A stretch of 64,000 bases of DNA from Bryum argenteum (GCA_037043015.1 CM073323.1:3658001-3722000), one strand, 5' to 3'. Shown: positions 1 to 12,626, counted from the first letter of the stretch. Program-made: numbers and translations. Notes: generated by a model from the letters alone, not told the origin.

Positions 1-231
1 TTTGCTTCTTGTAACGTCGATCCGTTTGTAGTAAAGCGAACATCGAGATGGTTGACCATCTCTACCTGAACGACCAGTCTCCTGACAGTAAGCCTCAAAG
101 CTTCACGGACAGCCATAATGAATCACTCGTCGAACATTTGACTTATCAATGCCCATTCCAAGGACGTTGGTAGCCACCACAATCTGCACTTCTTCGCTTG
201 AAAATACCCTGCCACAAACCAGCAAACCAGC
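1..231 (-). pseudogene. RecQ-like helicase exon, motifs V and VI (fragment)
   Basis: Read on the minus strand, this stretch gives the end of a RecQ helicase core. It has a motif V block ([16 protein letters not shown], then VIHYG) and a motif VI block ([15 protein letters not shown]). These are the ATP- and DNA-coupling motifs of the second RecA lobe. The wording is closest, from memory, to the plant RecQ-SIM type. A TGA stands in the reading frame just after VIHYGCP, where family members have lysine or glutamine before SFEAY, so this copy is probably dead. The fragment runs off the window at position 1. It lies directly left of repeat unit copy 1, just as a longer RecQ fragment lies left of copy 2. 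A genuine host RecQ exon carrying a nonsense change is the alternative. Confidence 0.8.
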
Positions 232-480
232 TAGTAGAGTCTATTCAGCACTTAGAGGTCATTCCAGATCATTTATTTACTCCTTCATATTCCCTTTTCC
301 ATTCCTCACCTCCCATAAGTACTCCTCGAGGACGACCTGCATTACCATTTAATATCATTCGGTAGCTTAGGGTTTAGGGTTTAAGAACTTCAGTCTCGCA
401 TTAACGGTTCAGGCATATCTGTTCACATTGTGATACCACAAACATATCCAAGTACATACTGCAGCACAGGTCATTACATT

Positions 481-1110
481 TTAATATTGACATTTGAGAG
501 GTATCCGTTCACAACGACGCCCACCTGAGTTCGGCAGTGGCAGCAGCTTCCTCTTGGACCTAAATCCATAAATCAGAAGCCCAAACCCACACCTGCACAG
601 TAGGAAGGTGGTAGCATATTCAGGTATCTCCAACTCATCCTCACAAGACGAGCAAAAGACTGTAGAGAGAGCCATCTTCCAAATACCCGCGTTCTCGCTC
701 CGACTGATGCAGTGAAGACAACAACGTGCAACCAACGAAGTATTTGACGTTCAACCTCAATTGACAGTGCAACTTGTGATTAAAAGGCACGATAATCCTC
801 CAGCAGCACAGCTCGCTCCTTCTCATGGTTTGGATTTGTTTTCGCTGCTGCATCTCGACATTCCTGTGAAATACCCCATGTCAATCTAACATTACAATTG
901 CTCAACATTCGAAGGCTGTCAATCGCATTGCATTTCATGCTAAGGATTGAAGGAATCTGAACAAACTGCACCTGCTCGTGCATGATGCCGATATCGGCAA
1001 TCTAGTTGGCCACTTTCTCCCAACCCCACTGCCTTCTTTCACCCTGAGAAGCCCTATGAATGGAGTTGTGGCCTCGGTTTCCTCCACTCTGGCCGAAAAA
1101 TCCATCCTCT
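481..1110 (-). other. Coding-like exons near the left end of repeat unit copy 1
   Basis: On the minus strand several short frames stay open in both copies of the unit. One, near 1085-960, reads RRQWGWEKVAN followed by IADIGIM and EQVQFVQ, which hints at one helix-turn-helix (SANT/Myb-like) repeat. Another, near 870-785, follows a plausible acceptor and reads EFRDA then NPNHEKE. An 84-codon frame at 481-735 is open in both copies. I cannot assemble a gene or name a function. Overlapping open frames on the same strand make the choice of frame uncertain. Confidence 0.25.
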
Positions 1111-1661
1111 GCAAATCAATCAAAGCGAATCACTTGTAAACCTTCAAAGGATAAATTAGTTGAGGACGTGAGCCGCGGTTCGCATCCGCGTCGCCATCTT
1201 CGCTGATGGTGCATGCCCTCCATCCAAGTTCGATCCGTTTCGTTTCCTGACCACTCTCTTGATGAATCCCAGAGTCTCATCACCGACACCAAAAATCGAT
1301 CGGGCCCCGCAAATCAAGACAGAGGTGTTCGATATCCACACTGTCGGCCGATCTTCTGAAACCCCGACGTTTTGAATGAGCCCCATAAACCCACACCTCT
1401 TTATTATCACACTCTAAGGGAGTCTGCTCAAGAATGGCTCACATTGCAGAATGGGAAATGTGTATTGAAATATACAATGTCATTACATTTTGTGCATTGG
1501 AAAAGTAAGTAAGAGGATAGTCCAAGTAATTCATCATGTGTGTATACTACAATAATGTGTTTATGAATTTCTTAGGTGGACTTACATGTGTTTTTGAAAT
1601 GGTTGTGTAAATTGACACCCTGTAATGTTTGGAATAATTGCATGATGATGTTGGAGTTTAA

Positions 1662-2633
1662 CCCCTAAACGTCCTTGGGGTAATTTTAGCCAAAAACTCA
1701 TTTTCAAAAAAAGTGATATAGACGAAATTAAAGATAAACTATTCAGATCTCAACCGTACAAACTTGTAATGGACTTGTAGTAGATCATGTGGACCAAAAC
1801 TTGACTCATGGGACCTCATAGATTGCGAGATCATAACATATTAGTGCGCAAAACAGGCTACAAAATACCATCATTTCCACTTTGAAGTGAAAATACTACC
1901 AACATGAAATTTGCAATAAAAAAATCAGCAACTAAAAATTTGTTCATCTTCATGTCGAAGACACTCTTGTACCAAGAAATTTCTTGAAAAAAAAATCTTG
2001 GCTCAAATAGTAGCCTTGTAGTCGTGAAAACTGCCAAAAATCTTACAAAGGAAAAATAGTCCAAAACTAGACCCCTCGCACTCAAATCCATGCCTTTTCT
2101 TCAATATATCCTCGATTGGGTCATGGTTACTACCACTATAAATAGACTATAATTGGAATCAATCCCAAAAAATTAGGTCAAAATCTAACAGTGGATGAAG
2201 GAGATATAGCTTATTAAAAATCATCCATTTTTTCACTCTTTTCATTGTGGAAACATCATTGCAAAGCCAATACCAAAGTTATCTAGATCAAAAAACTTCC
2301 AACTACAAAGTTGTTGGGATGCATCTAAATATCAAACCTATGATAAAAAATTCATGAAAAACTATTTTAGATTTCACATAATTGGCTTGCAATGGTAAAA
2401 CATGCCAAATGTTTGAAAACCCAAAAACAAAAGCTGCCTTCACTAAAATCCATGCCATTTATTCATACTTTAATTTATGAGTCTGCAATTTTTACCACAT
2501 AAACAAGACTTGATTTGTGACCTATCTCAAGTGATTTCGTCAAAAACGGAGTTTGGATGAAGAAGTTATGGCTCTTCAAAGTTTCTGCCCTTCATCCAAA
2601 ATGTCATTTTTCGACACTAGGGACGTTTAGGGG
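1662..2633. mobile_element. piggyBac-type short non-autonomous element, 972 bp
   Basis: The element is flanked on both sides by TTAA. It starts CCCCTAAACGTCC and ends GGACGTTTAGGGG, a perfect 13-bp terminal inverted repeat. TTAA target duplication with CCC-starting ends is the hallmark of the piggyBac superfamily. The inside is AT-rich with no coding capacity. The same 972-bp element sits at 35266-36237, carried along in the second repeat unit, and a shorter relative is at 46254-46860. Confidence 0.85.
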
Positions 2634-2879
2634 TTAAAGTTATTTTGTATCCTTGGGTGATGAAACGTGAGAATTATGAGTAAGAGTATGGTTGTGAGCA
2701 TCTCTAATTGAATTCAACATTGAACTTTCTAATTGGTTGAAATGGGCTTGAGAACTCAACATTAACTTGAGAAGTCCGGACTTGAGTATGCATGTCTTAC
2801 CACATTCACCTTGTATGTAACAAGTTATGTCATAATAAATGATACTTTGACCCTTTTATCAAGTTGACAAGAAACAATA

Positions 2880-3790
2880 AAAGGATTCTTCTACAATTTT
2901 GGACATTAACTCTTCAATGCGCAAATTGTAGAAAAGCTACATTGTGGATGGAAGGCAACAATGTTGAAGAGCCATAACTTCTTCACCTAAGGTCCTTTTG
3001 GGATGAAATCACATGGAGTAGGTGAGTAGGTCCCAAATCAAGTCTAGTTTGTAAGATGAGACTTGTAGGTCCATCATTCATAAGAAAATGTAAAAAAAGT
3101 GACGTCCACAAAGACAAGAAAGAATTTCTTGTCATTCCCATTGTCCCTTCTCTCATGTGACAATTTGCATAAGTCTCTGATAAGACAAGTCACTTTTGAC
3201 AAATGGATCACTCGAGACAATGTCTTTACCTTTGTATTTCTCACCCGAAATAGAAGAACGTGTACCATTAGTTATAACATCAACTTTGACATTCTGTCAC
3301 TAGAGCAAGAACCGCGACTATTCACGCTCATATCTACTAGTGCATAATCTTTTTATAGAATGATGGCATGAACTTTAGTGAGGGCAATTCTTGTTTTTGG
3401 ATTTTCCAAGCATAGGGCATGTGTTACCATTGCAAATCAATTATGTGATATTGAACATAGTTTTTCATGAATTTTGTCTTTGTATCCATAATCTTGAGGT
3501 GATCCTTTAGTAACTTTATAGTCAAAAGTTTTTTGATCCAAATACTCTTGCTATTGGTTTTACAAATATGCTTTGTCAATAAAAAAACTGAAAGAACAAA
3601 TGTTATCTAAGATGTTATATCTCCTTCATCCACCGTTGGATTTCAACTTTATGTTTTGGGATGGCTTCCGATTAGAGTCTATTCATAGTGGTCAAAATTT
3701 TGACAAGATGGAAGATGTTTAAAGGATGAGGTATGGTTTTAAGTGCAAAAGGTCTAGTTAGGACAAGTGATCCTTTGTAACTTTTTCCGC
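2880..3790. repeat. Inverted, diverged relic of the neighbouring piggyBac-type element
   Basis: The reverse complement of 3360-3560 aligns with about 2270-2460 inside the 972-bp element (shared blocks around GATCAAAAAACTT and ATTCATGAAAAACTAT). A block near 2970 likewise resembles the right arm of the element. The stretch is therefore an older copy lying in the opposite orientation. Its ends have decayed (ATTAACTCTTCAATGCG near 2908 may be one end). No coding content is seen. The remaining unit DNA up to 5165 is AT-rich and shows no gene. Confidence 0.55.
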
Positions 3791-3804
3791 AAGTTTCACC
3801 ATTG

Positions 3805-3905
3805 TAAGCCTACTTTTTGAGTTTTTTTATATTTTTTTTATATTTTTTTATATTTTTATTTTATTTTTATTCTTTTCTTTTTATTTTTGGTTGGTTGGTT
3901 GGATT
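3805..3905. repeat. T/A-rich low-complexity tract
   Basis: A run of TTTTTTATAT-type sequence passes into TTATTTT repeats and ends with repeated GGTT units. It is much shorter in copy 2 (near 37450-37490), so it is length-variable. Confidence 0.7.
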
Positions 3906-5165
3906 ATTTCATTTTGGGCAAAGGATGCTACCAATATGGTTACCTTAATTTCCATCTCTACCAATTCATTTGAAAATGTGTTTCCTGCTGAAAATAAGCA
4001 CAATTCAACAAGTTTCTCAAAACAAGACTATGATGTCTTTTCTTACCTTTAAATTATAAACTATTTATCCTCCTTCAATTTTCCAACACTAATGTTCCAA
4101 TCAACTATATAGAACCAATAAGCCTGTATGCCATATACTCCCAACATCTTACATTGACATGCTAAATTAACTACATATACCAAAACTTCATTTGGAACTC
4201 AACTCCAACAATCTTGTCAAAAACAAACATCAATTAGAGAAATGAAATGGCCTATTGAAATTTTGTTAATCATCCACAATGACTAAATTTGAAATCGTAA
4301 GCCTTGAAGGGTTGAGGGGGTCTTTTAACTAGTTTTTATCAATTCTTATTCCTCAAAGGTTGAATATGTTGTTTTAAAAATCCAACGCTACTTTTGAATG
4401 CTTTCCAAAGTCAAAATCCATATTCCAAAAAACACGAAAGAAAAGAGAGATTACAAGTTTGAAGAGTCGTGAGTTTCATGTCATTCATACAACTACATTT
4501 GAATTCATATTACATCCAGACATTCACTCAAATATAGAAAGAGTAAGATTTGAGTCCAAGGGCAATTTACTCTCCAAAAAGTTTATGTATCTATATCAAA
4601 TGATTTGCCTATGTTACACAAGTTTCCACGACTAGAATATAGAGACACTCACAAAAAAAAAGTAAATCTCAAATGGCAATTTGAACCAATTTGAAATGGC
4701 ATATGGTCAGGTAAATAAATATCACACGATATCTTGGCCCTTTACTTTAAAGTGAAGGATAAAAACACGGCTAACATACCATGTGTGCTCACCCAATCAT
4801 GAATTAATATCCACACATTGGAATGAAAACATTTTTGAACCACTGACGACCGTATTGCTAAATCTCAGGAATACAGAATATGGGTTCAGGGCAGGCTTTG
4901 GTTTATATTGGATTTATACAGTGATAGGAATCTGTGGATGCTATGCTTCACATATGTTCATTAACTATCAACATATGAACATCAGCTTGTGGGGTTTAGA
5001 TGCAGCGCATGGATTGTGGAATAACAATTGCAAGTTTTTCAAAATATAATCAGATTAATTTCATATTCTGGATTTCATGTACAGTTTTTACTTTGAATAC
5101 AAAATGTTTGCTGTGCATCTGAGCAATGTCCTATTCACTAGCAATGGAAACTCAAAGTATTATCT

Positions 5166-6122
5166 CTAAAACTGTTCACTCTCGTTACTCCAGACTTGTT
5201 CGGTGTCCATGACAGCACCTCCTCTTGAATCACCACCATTGCCTTCATTCATATTTTCATCCATCTCCAAAAATTCTTGCAAAAAAGTGTCAAACTCTTC
5301 TTGTGTAATTTCTTCATTAGAGAGCTCTTGAATTGGCTCTTGAGGCATTCCTTCCTCTAGTTGTTGAAGGAAGGACATGGGGTCTTCACTCTCATTCCAT
5401 GGTGTTGTGTGTTGATTGAAGTTCTCATCTACATAACATGCATGAACTTCATTTAAGAGCTCAACTTGCTCTCCACACTCTAATTCATTCTCTATCACTT
5501 GAGCATAGTCCATCTCTTGGTGGGTGAAGACACTCTCATCACATGGAATTGGTGCATTAACATGGTTCCAATTTTGTTGCATGGGTTCTTGAGCTTCATT
5601 GGGGAGCTCTACTTGCTCTCCACACTCTAATTCATTCTCTAATTGTTGAGCAAAGTCCATGTCTTGATGGCTCAAAACACTCTCATCACATGAAGTGTTG
5701 CAAGATGGAGTTGGAGCCGTTTTGGCCTTTCTTGTGGAGGTGTTCTCCAACCACACTTGATTCTCTTGCATGAGCAAGCGGGTTTGGAATTGGCGGCTAC
5801 AAGCCATGCATTTGAAGCGCGGTTGCAAGGGGTGGTTGTTGTTGTAATACTTGAATGTGGCGTTGTTTGCCACATTACAATGGGGGCATTGTTTGTACAA
5901 GCCTTGCAACTCTAGGGGATCCTCATTGCGTTTTTTGAGGTAGGTCTTGCCTTTGGAGCGGCCACATGAGCTCCGTGAAAAGAGTTTGTTGCAATTGCAA
6001 CACTTGAAGCGTGGTTAATCCTTCTTGTTGTTGTTGAAGTACTTGAAGATGTGAAGAGAGGACACATGCCCACAAAAGTAGCATTGTGTGAGCAAGGACA
6101 TATCGACCTCCATGTCACCCAT
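5166..6122 (-). pseudogene. Tandem Dof-like zinc-finger protein, copy 1 (one nonsense codon)
   Basis: This is the same gene as at 38795-39733, 319 codons from the ATG at 6122. It would encode two Dof-like zinc fingers followed by an acidic tail with two imperfect repeats of about 50 residues. Codon 36, the glutamine of the first finger's QPRF motif, is TAA here (6015-6017), while copy 2 has CAA. The rest of the frame is open to the end and carries the intact second finger (CPHC, then FKYYNNN, QPRF and CMAC). The next in-frame ATG (5909) could still give a one-finger protein of 247 residues. The 3' end also differs: this copy reads a few residues beyond the stop used in copies 2 and 3. Confidence 0.8.
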
Positions 6123-6264
6123 AGTCGCTTGTTATCCAGAGAGTGAAGCAAATAATCGGTTCCAAATAGGCACAGAAGGGCCAGATGATGTGAGAGAGGA
6201 GGAGAGCGGAGGTTGAGGGAAGGAGGGCGAGTTGTAATGAAATTGTAAGTGGCCTGAGGTATTT

Positions 6265-6272
6265 CTTATATA
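6265..6272 (-). promoter_or_regulatory. TATA box of Dof-like gene copy 1
   Basis: TATATAAG on the minus strand lies about 143 bp upstream of the ATG at 6122. The same octamer stands at the same place in the other two copies (39876-39883 and 53565-53572). A CT-rich 5' untranslated region follows in all three. Confidence 0.6.
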
Positions 6273-6364
6273 CTCTGAAAACGAAGGGGGCTACTTACAT
6301 TTGAGTGCAGCTTAGTAACTCCGGAGCACCGCAGGGTCATTGGTTAACGTTTCTGAGCACTCAC

Positions 6365-8655
6365 TGTCGCGACCCTAATTACTCCAACTCATTTTTTTCT
6401 TCTTAGTGAGCCTTACTTGGTAGCGGAATCCCGGCTCACTTAGTTGGTAGCAACTTTGCTAACACTGCACATGCCAAGCACACACAATGTTAGCACCAAT
6501 TCTAGTCAAGGTGTCCAACCCACCTTGACTCCCCCAACTCATTACCCGGAACCCGTAAACCGGAACTCCCACAAAACACATTGGCATGCCACTTGGTGGC
6601 ACGGGGCGGCCTTCCACACATGTTCAAGCTCCCAAGGGTGCTACTAATCACCCCCGGAGCTAACCGCCCTTATCTATTGTCCAACTTCCACTAGTCCCCT
6701 TGCACTCTTGTTTCTCACCCCATTCGGGACTTTGCCGGAAATCCTCCCGGAATCCGGCACTAGTTTTCCCGGGAACTAGTTTGGAGCGGGACTCTTTCCA
6801 ACCCAATGTTGCGGGATGCTCAAGAGCATCCCACAATGCCCAAGATGTAGAAGTAAGGCTTCCTTTCCATGCCTCACCTTCTTGAGCCATTCCCGGTCAC
6901 TCCCGGGAACCGGCACTACTTATCACGGGGACTAACTTGGAGAGGGACACTTCCCAACCCCATGTTTAGAGAGGCTCCAAAGCACTCTCTACTTTCCACA
7001 AGGTGCGGGAGTGAGGCCCCATCCGAAGCCTCACCCCTTGGAGCCACCCCGGCTCCTCAAGGCACCATGTGCAAGTGAGGAGAGAGACCACCCCTCCTCA
7101 TAGTACTCTCTGGAGTCTTCGGTAGGCCCCCCCCCTCTTGTGTTGAGGGGCCTTCCGTGACACACTTTTGTTTTGGAAGACCACCCGTTTTTGCCTTAGT
7201 CTCAAAAACGGGCCGTATCTTCTTCTCGGGCTAACTTGTAGCTCAGTTATCCAAATGGGACGTGCGAGCCCATTATCGACATCTACTCTTTGAGTAGATG
7301 TCGATAGACTCCTCACTTGTCCCAATCGGAGCTTCCGTGTGGGAGCTATGCTCCTCTGAACATTCGGGAGTCCCGGGAGGCAGCAGTCCCGGAGTCCCGA
7401 AGTCCCGATGCTTTGGAGAGCCATATCTCCCAAAGCATTGCTTTGCTCCTCACGAGCCTTAGCATTTTGGAAAGCTCTTGTCCAGATCTTTCCAAAGGCA
7501 TGCAACATGCCGCCATCCATGAAGGACGACATTTTGAGTCCCGAAAGGCAACACTCCCGAGTCCCGGAGTGTCCCGAACGCGCTCAACTTTGGAGAGTCA
7601 TATCTCATGACTCACAACTCCAAATCGCGCGTTCTTGGGACCCATGGGTGCGTGCTCAAACAAGGTTTCCAACCATGTAAGACACGCCACCAAGTTCGTC
7701 CCGAGCACGACGCCATTGCGTCTTTGTTTGCTCGGGACTCCCTTGGTCACTTCACCTTGTCTCTTGCCAAGCCCGGGCGTCACTCCCGGGTCCTCTCGGC
7801 TCACCACGGTGTTCGGGCATCCTTTGAAAAGGGATGTGACACTCACCCCCACCAAACAGCGTCGATGCCCTCATCGACAATCTCTCTTGTCGGCGATCAC
7901 CAAGTTCTTGAGGTAGCCGCCTCCTTGGCACTTGCATTGCGTTCCAGGGTAGCTAGCCCCGCAATGCTCCAAGCATCCTATTACTTGAAAAATGGCTAAG
8001 TCTCAAAGGTGGCACCCGATAGGTCTAAGGTCCTTTCTACCCAAGGACTTTCCTTGGAAGGACCCACATAAACTAGACCTATCCACTTTGAGACTCACTT
8101 GGAATGCCCCCAATGGCCCCAAGTTAGGCTCAACTAGCCCATCATACTCACATGACTTAGGATTGAATTCAAGGCTTACCAACACTTTCTTGGTCGCAAC
8201 ACCAAGCCCTCTTTTCAAACACTTAGGCTCTCAAAGTGGTGAACTTTGCTCGCCTAGGGGTAATGCTAAGTCCCGCCCGACCTAGCCTTTGCTTCACTCT
8301 ACCGAGACATGGGTGATCAAGCCATGCGTTGACGATGGTCAACCCGCAAAGGGCACTTTTATGAGCCCGTGCCACTACCTTGCTCCCGCCCGAGCAAGTC
8401 CTAAGCTTAAGAGTCGTGGGGGTTCACCCACTCACAACTCCCAAGCCAAGGTCCCTGTTTTGCAGCATTCCAAGTATTGGCTTCGCGTATCCTTCAACCT
8501 CTTCTAACCAACCTAGCAATCCAAAATGAGATTAGGACTCATCTCACTTCCAACATGCAATCAAGGAACTTGCCAGCAACTTAATTGTCAACCAAGTATT
8601 AGAACATGTGTCATTTGCACCAAATGCTAGACAAAATATAGGCCAAGTGTACACA
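6365..8655 (-). repeat. 3' LTR of the Ty3/Gypsy fossil (whole, about 2.29 kb)
   Basis: It aligns along its length with the pieces of the split 5' LTR further right. It runs TG...CA. Inward of it lies a G-rich (minus-strand) tract around 8660-8680 in the place of a polypurine tract. The many open frames within it on both strands are not genes. Confidence 0.85.
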
Positions 8656-8689
8656 AGTGTGGTAATTCACCCCACTTCAAAGGTTGATG

Positions 8690-11600
8690 TCCTCATCAAT
8701 GCTTTCTTGGTGTCTTGGATCTCCGTTGGCTTTCATACATTTCCCCCATCTCCTTTGCATTGGCCATGTACTTGGCCTCAACCCATGTTGTTTCCTTCTC
8801 ATGGTACCCCCGCCTCTTCACCAAGTATTATTTGCCCTTTTTCTTGGTGATCCGGCAGTTCATAATGCCTTTTACTCCAAACTCCAAGTGATCACCAAGA
8901 AGTTCTGGTGGAGGCCGCAACACTTGTTTGCGTTCCGGCCTCACTTTATCTTTGTGATATGGCTTGAGCAATAAGACATGCAAGGTGGGATGAATCATGG
9001 TCTCCGGTGGTAAGTCCAACTTATACACATCCTCAAACAACCGTTTTGCAATGACAAATAGACTCACATACTTTGCCATGGACATGGGAGTCAAGCCATC
9101 GGGTAAGGTGAGATTTTTCTCATTCTACCACACCTTTTAGCCCTCCTCCTACTCCTCATGGCGCCGCCCTTTGTTAACTTGTTTCACATACCTCTTCGAG
9201 CCTTGTCTAAGTTTTTCATTGTCCTTTTCAATAAGTTGCTATCTCATGGCTACCAAGTCTTTTGCACCTTGGCTTTGTTCCATCTCCGATTGCAATCCAT
9301 TCAAAAGCTAGGTTGTTAGGCATAAGTGGCTTCACACATAAGCCACCTTGGGCGGCGATTGACTCATAGCACCATGCCTCAATGCATTATGGCTACCAAC
9401 CGCCTAACCCAAGTAATCACTCCAATCACTTTGGTCTTCGGCAACCCATGATGCCGCCACCAAACGCTGAAAAGGAGCACCACCTTGTCAAAGGCGGTCG
9501 CCATCCCTTTTGTTGGCTCCATCCTTGCCAACTTACAAAAGCTATCCACCACCACAAAGATGGCGTCACTTCCTCGTGACTCCGGAAAGCTTGTAATAAA
9601 ATCCATGGAGACACACTCCCATGGACCATCCGGGATAGGCAAAGACCGTAACAAACCCACGTGCTTTTGATATGGCGCCCGGTTGGCTTGACATTCAAGT
9701 GATACAAGTCTTCACATAATGGGCAATGTGTTCCTTCATTTCGGGCCAATAGAACCTCTTTGAAACCAAACATATGGTGGACTTCTCCCCCCTATGCCCG
9801 GCCAAGCGGTTGTCATGCTCCTCCTTGAGCACACACTCAACCTCCACATGCCCTTTGGAACACACACCCTATTTTGCTTGAACTTGATCATACCTTGATG
9901 AAGCCGAATTTCGTTGGGCTTCTTGCCACACCTTAGTTCACTTAAGAACTTTTGAGCCTCGGGGTCTTTCATATACGCCCCCCTTATCCATTTTGCCAAA
10001 TCACCTTCTCCCGCATACATCACTCTCAAGACTTGCGTGGTATTTGACTTATGTTCATCATTCCAACCTAGTGCCTCCGGTGCCCATTCACTCGGCCCGG
10101 CTTGTGAATCAACTCCACATTTATGAGCACTAAGGTAACATGCCACCTCAATTGCTTGGATGTAACTTTGGCTTATGTTTCAAAGTACTTCAATGAAACA
10201 TTATTGGTGAATACCTTGGTCTTGTGGAGACCAAGGTAATGATGCCATGTTTTCAAACAATACACTACGGCAAACATCTCCTTTTTATGCAATTGGCTTC
10301 CTTCTTGTATGAGCACCCCCCCGATGGCAAAGTCACTTGCATCGGTGTGCACCTCAAAAGGCTTATCAAACTCCGGGAACCTCAATACCGGCGGGGAGGA
10401 GAGCTTCTCCTTGAGTTTTTTTCAAATGCTTGCACACATGAATCGGTCCCATCCAAGGCCAAGTTTTTCTTAAGCAAACCGGACACGGGCTTAACAATCT
10501 TGGAGAAGTTCTTTATAAACCTCCCATAATAATAGGCCAACCCAAGCAATGACCTCACTTCCCTTGTGAAGTGGGTTGGCTCCCCTTCTTGATTGCTTCC
10601 ACCTTCTTGTGCTCCGGTTTGACACTTTGCACCGTCATAATGTGTCCCAAGATCTCCATCTCTAGCAAGCCAAACTCACTCTTCTCCCTATTAGCATGCA
10701 ACTTATTGTCCCTAAGTTTTTTGAGCACAATTGCAAGGTGCTATGCATGCACTTCCGTCGTTTTGGAGATCACCAATATGTCATGAATGTAACAATGACA
10801 AGCCCATCGATCTCTTGATGGAATACCGTATTCATGAGGGTTGTGAACATTGATGGGGCGTTGCACAACCCAAAAGGCATCACCAAAGCCTTAGATGACC
10901 TCCCAAATCCACTTAGAAGGTGTGGAGTAAGAATTGGGCTTGTTCTCTTCAACTCCCAAATCGGTTCTTAATATTATCAAGAACCGGTTTTCCTCTAACT
11001 CCTCCAAGTTCACCAAGTTGATTCTACTCCCTAACACGTTGGGAGCCTTGGTGAACTCCAACTCAATCTCCTTGCCTTCGGGGTTGGCAACCACTCTCAA
11101 TGGCCACCTCATTATCTTTACCCCATAGGTATCAAAGGAAGTCTTACATAAGATGAGACCAATCCCATCCATTTCACAAACCTTGAAGTTTTTCACAAAG
11201 GTGAAGTTTTGGCACTTCACTTCTACTTCCGTTGCTACAAGGAACGTTTGGTGAGGCTTGCCTCTTTGGAAACCTCATTTGGATGAGCTTGCTTACTCAA
11301 ATGCAAGCCCATCCTCTTCGATGCTTCGGGACTTATGAAGGAGTCGGTTGCCCCTTTGGTTAGGAGCAATGCATTGCCATGTGGCCCTCCTCACCACAAT
11401 TCAAACAAGTAATATAACTTGTCTCTCTTTTTTTTTTTTTTGGACTTGTTCCCACTTTGGGCTTGTCCTTGGCAAACTTGTCCTTCCCATCCTTGGAAGG
11501 CCTACTCTCACCACCCTAAAGCTTTTGCCAACCATTTTTCTTATGTTGGCTCTTGGATAGTAATTTGCCTTGCTTTCCGGTTGAGGCCTCCTCTTTAGAG

Positions 11601-12340
11601 GCCTTTTGGTGACCTTCATCATCACCAATCCCTTTTGCCAACTTGAGCAATTCGGCACAAGTCTCCGGCAATCTCGGCACCTTGAATAATGCCCGCTCCA
11701 CCCAATCTTAGAGTCCATTGAAGAAAATGACCTATTTGGCCAATTCATCTAACTTCGGGAGCACATTCAAATGTGCATTGAAATCCTTCACATAGGCATG
11801 AAGGGTGCCCGTTTGCTTCAATTGCACAAGGGCCATGCCATCCCGAATCTCTTGGTACTCCGGGGTGAAGCAATCACTTAGGATCCCCTTGAAACCGGTC
11901 CAAGTCAAGTTGCTCACCACTGCCGCGTTCTCATCCCGGAAACGAGTCCACCGCAAATGAACATGTTAATTTAAGAAGGCCACGAGAATAGTGATCTTGT
12001 CCTCTTCACGAGCTCTTTGGGCCTCAAAGTAGAGCTCAAGTTCCACAATGAAGTCCTTTACCTTTTTGCCTTGCCCAATTCCGTGAAGGAAGAGGGCAAG
12101 TTGGTCTTGCACAACTTGCGGGAAGAAAGGCTTGATGTCCTCCCCTTGAGCTCCTTGATCTCTTCCTCCAAGACTTGAAGAGTTTTGACAAGCTCATTGA
12201 ACCATTCATCTCGTGCCTTCCGTTTTTGGCCTCGGTTCCCGGAAACAGGACTTAAAGGAATTTCTTCCTCCTCATGGTGAGTGTCCTCCTCATAAGTAGC
12301 AACTTCTCTTTGGTCCCCTTGGTCCCCTTTTATTTCCACC
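8690..12340 (-). mobile_element. gag-pol region of the Ty3/Gypsy fossil
   Basis: Parts run in family order on the minus strand. Gag with a CCHC zinc knuckle lies near 12340-11340, protease near 11300-11000, reverse transcriptase near 10950-10400, RNase H near 10385-10170, integrase near 10150-9380, and a chromodomain-like end near 8830-8690. The chromodomain and the gene order place it among the chromoviruses. The reading frame is broken in many places, so no protein is annotated. Confidence 0.8.
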
Positions 12341-12481
12341 GGCTCCTCCGATGGACTTTAAGAAGACTCCTCATGAGGAGCATCCCCGGCCACAAAGGCT
12401 TAACTACGTGTCATCGGGCCACATCACGAGCTTCCGGCCTCTCATGCCATCCTACTCTTGATTAGATCCCATTACGTAGCC

Positions 12482-12495
12482 TGCTCTGATACCAA
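12482..12495 (-). other. Primer binding site of the Ty3/Gypsy fossil (tRNA-Met type)
   Basis: On the minus strand the sequence just inside the 5' LTR reads TTGGTATCAGAGCA, the usual plant primer site complementary to the 3' end of initiator tRNA-Met. It fixes the orientation of the element and the inner edge of its 5' LTR at 12497. Confidence 0.85.
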
Positions 12496-12496
12496 G

Positions 12497-12626
12497 TGTC
12501 GCGACCCTAATTACTCCAACTCATTTTTTTCTTCTTAGTGAGCCTTACTTGGTAGCGGAATCCCGGCTCACTTAGTTGGTAGCAACCGGCCACGACTTTG
12601 CTAACACTGCACATGCCAAGCACACA
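12497..12626 (-). repeat. 5' LTR of the Ty3/Gypsy fossil, first piece
   Basis: It is nearly identical to the start of the 3' LTR (6365 onward) apart from a small indel, and stops at AAGCACACA (12618-12626). The same nine bases restart the LTR at 27428, beyond the large DNA transposon. Confidence 0.85.

Larger units (their letters stand above)
272..6352 (-). repeat. 6.1-kb repeat unit, copy 1 (carries a Dof-like gene)
   Basis: This stretch matches 33846-39962 in the same orientation over almost its whole length, with roughly 5 percent differences by eye and small indels. The unit holds, on the minus strand from its right end: a TATA box, a tandem Dof-like zinc-finger gene, about 4 kb of AT-rich non-coding DNA containing a piggyBac-type short element and an inverted relic of it, and coding-like exons near its left end. 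No terminal inverted repeats or target duplications were found at the edges, so the unit may be a segmental duplication rather than a mobile element. The right edge, near 6352, is where copy 1 meets the LTR element and copy 2 meets a SINE-like sequence. Confidence 0.8.

Noticed and set aside
367-383. TTAGGGTTTAGGGTTTA, a plant telomere-like stretch (also 33943-33959), next to RecQ-like fragments
   Set aside because: There are only two and a half units, repeated because the whole unit is duplicated. It is too short to argue for a telomere or subtelomere, and the link to telomere-linked helicases is not supported.
272-6352. Helitron for the 6.1-kb unit, suggested by the helicase neighbour
   Set aside because: The helicase is RecQ-type rather than Pif1-type, no Rep motif is seen, and no TC start or CTRR end with hairpin could be identified.
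6660-8510. Many open frames of 60-145 codons on both strands (also at 29977-31830)
   Set aside because: They lie inside the LTRs of the Ty3/Gypsy fossil; both LTR copies show them, frames differ by small indels, and none has a recognisable motif.
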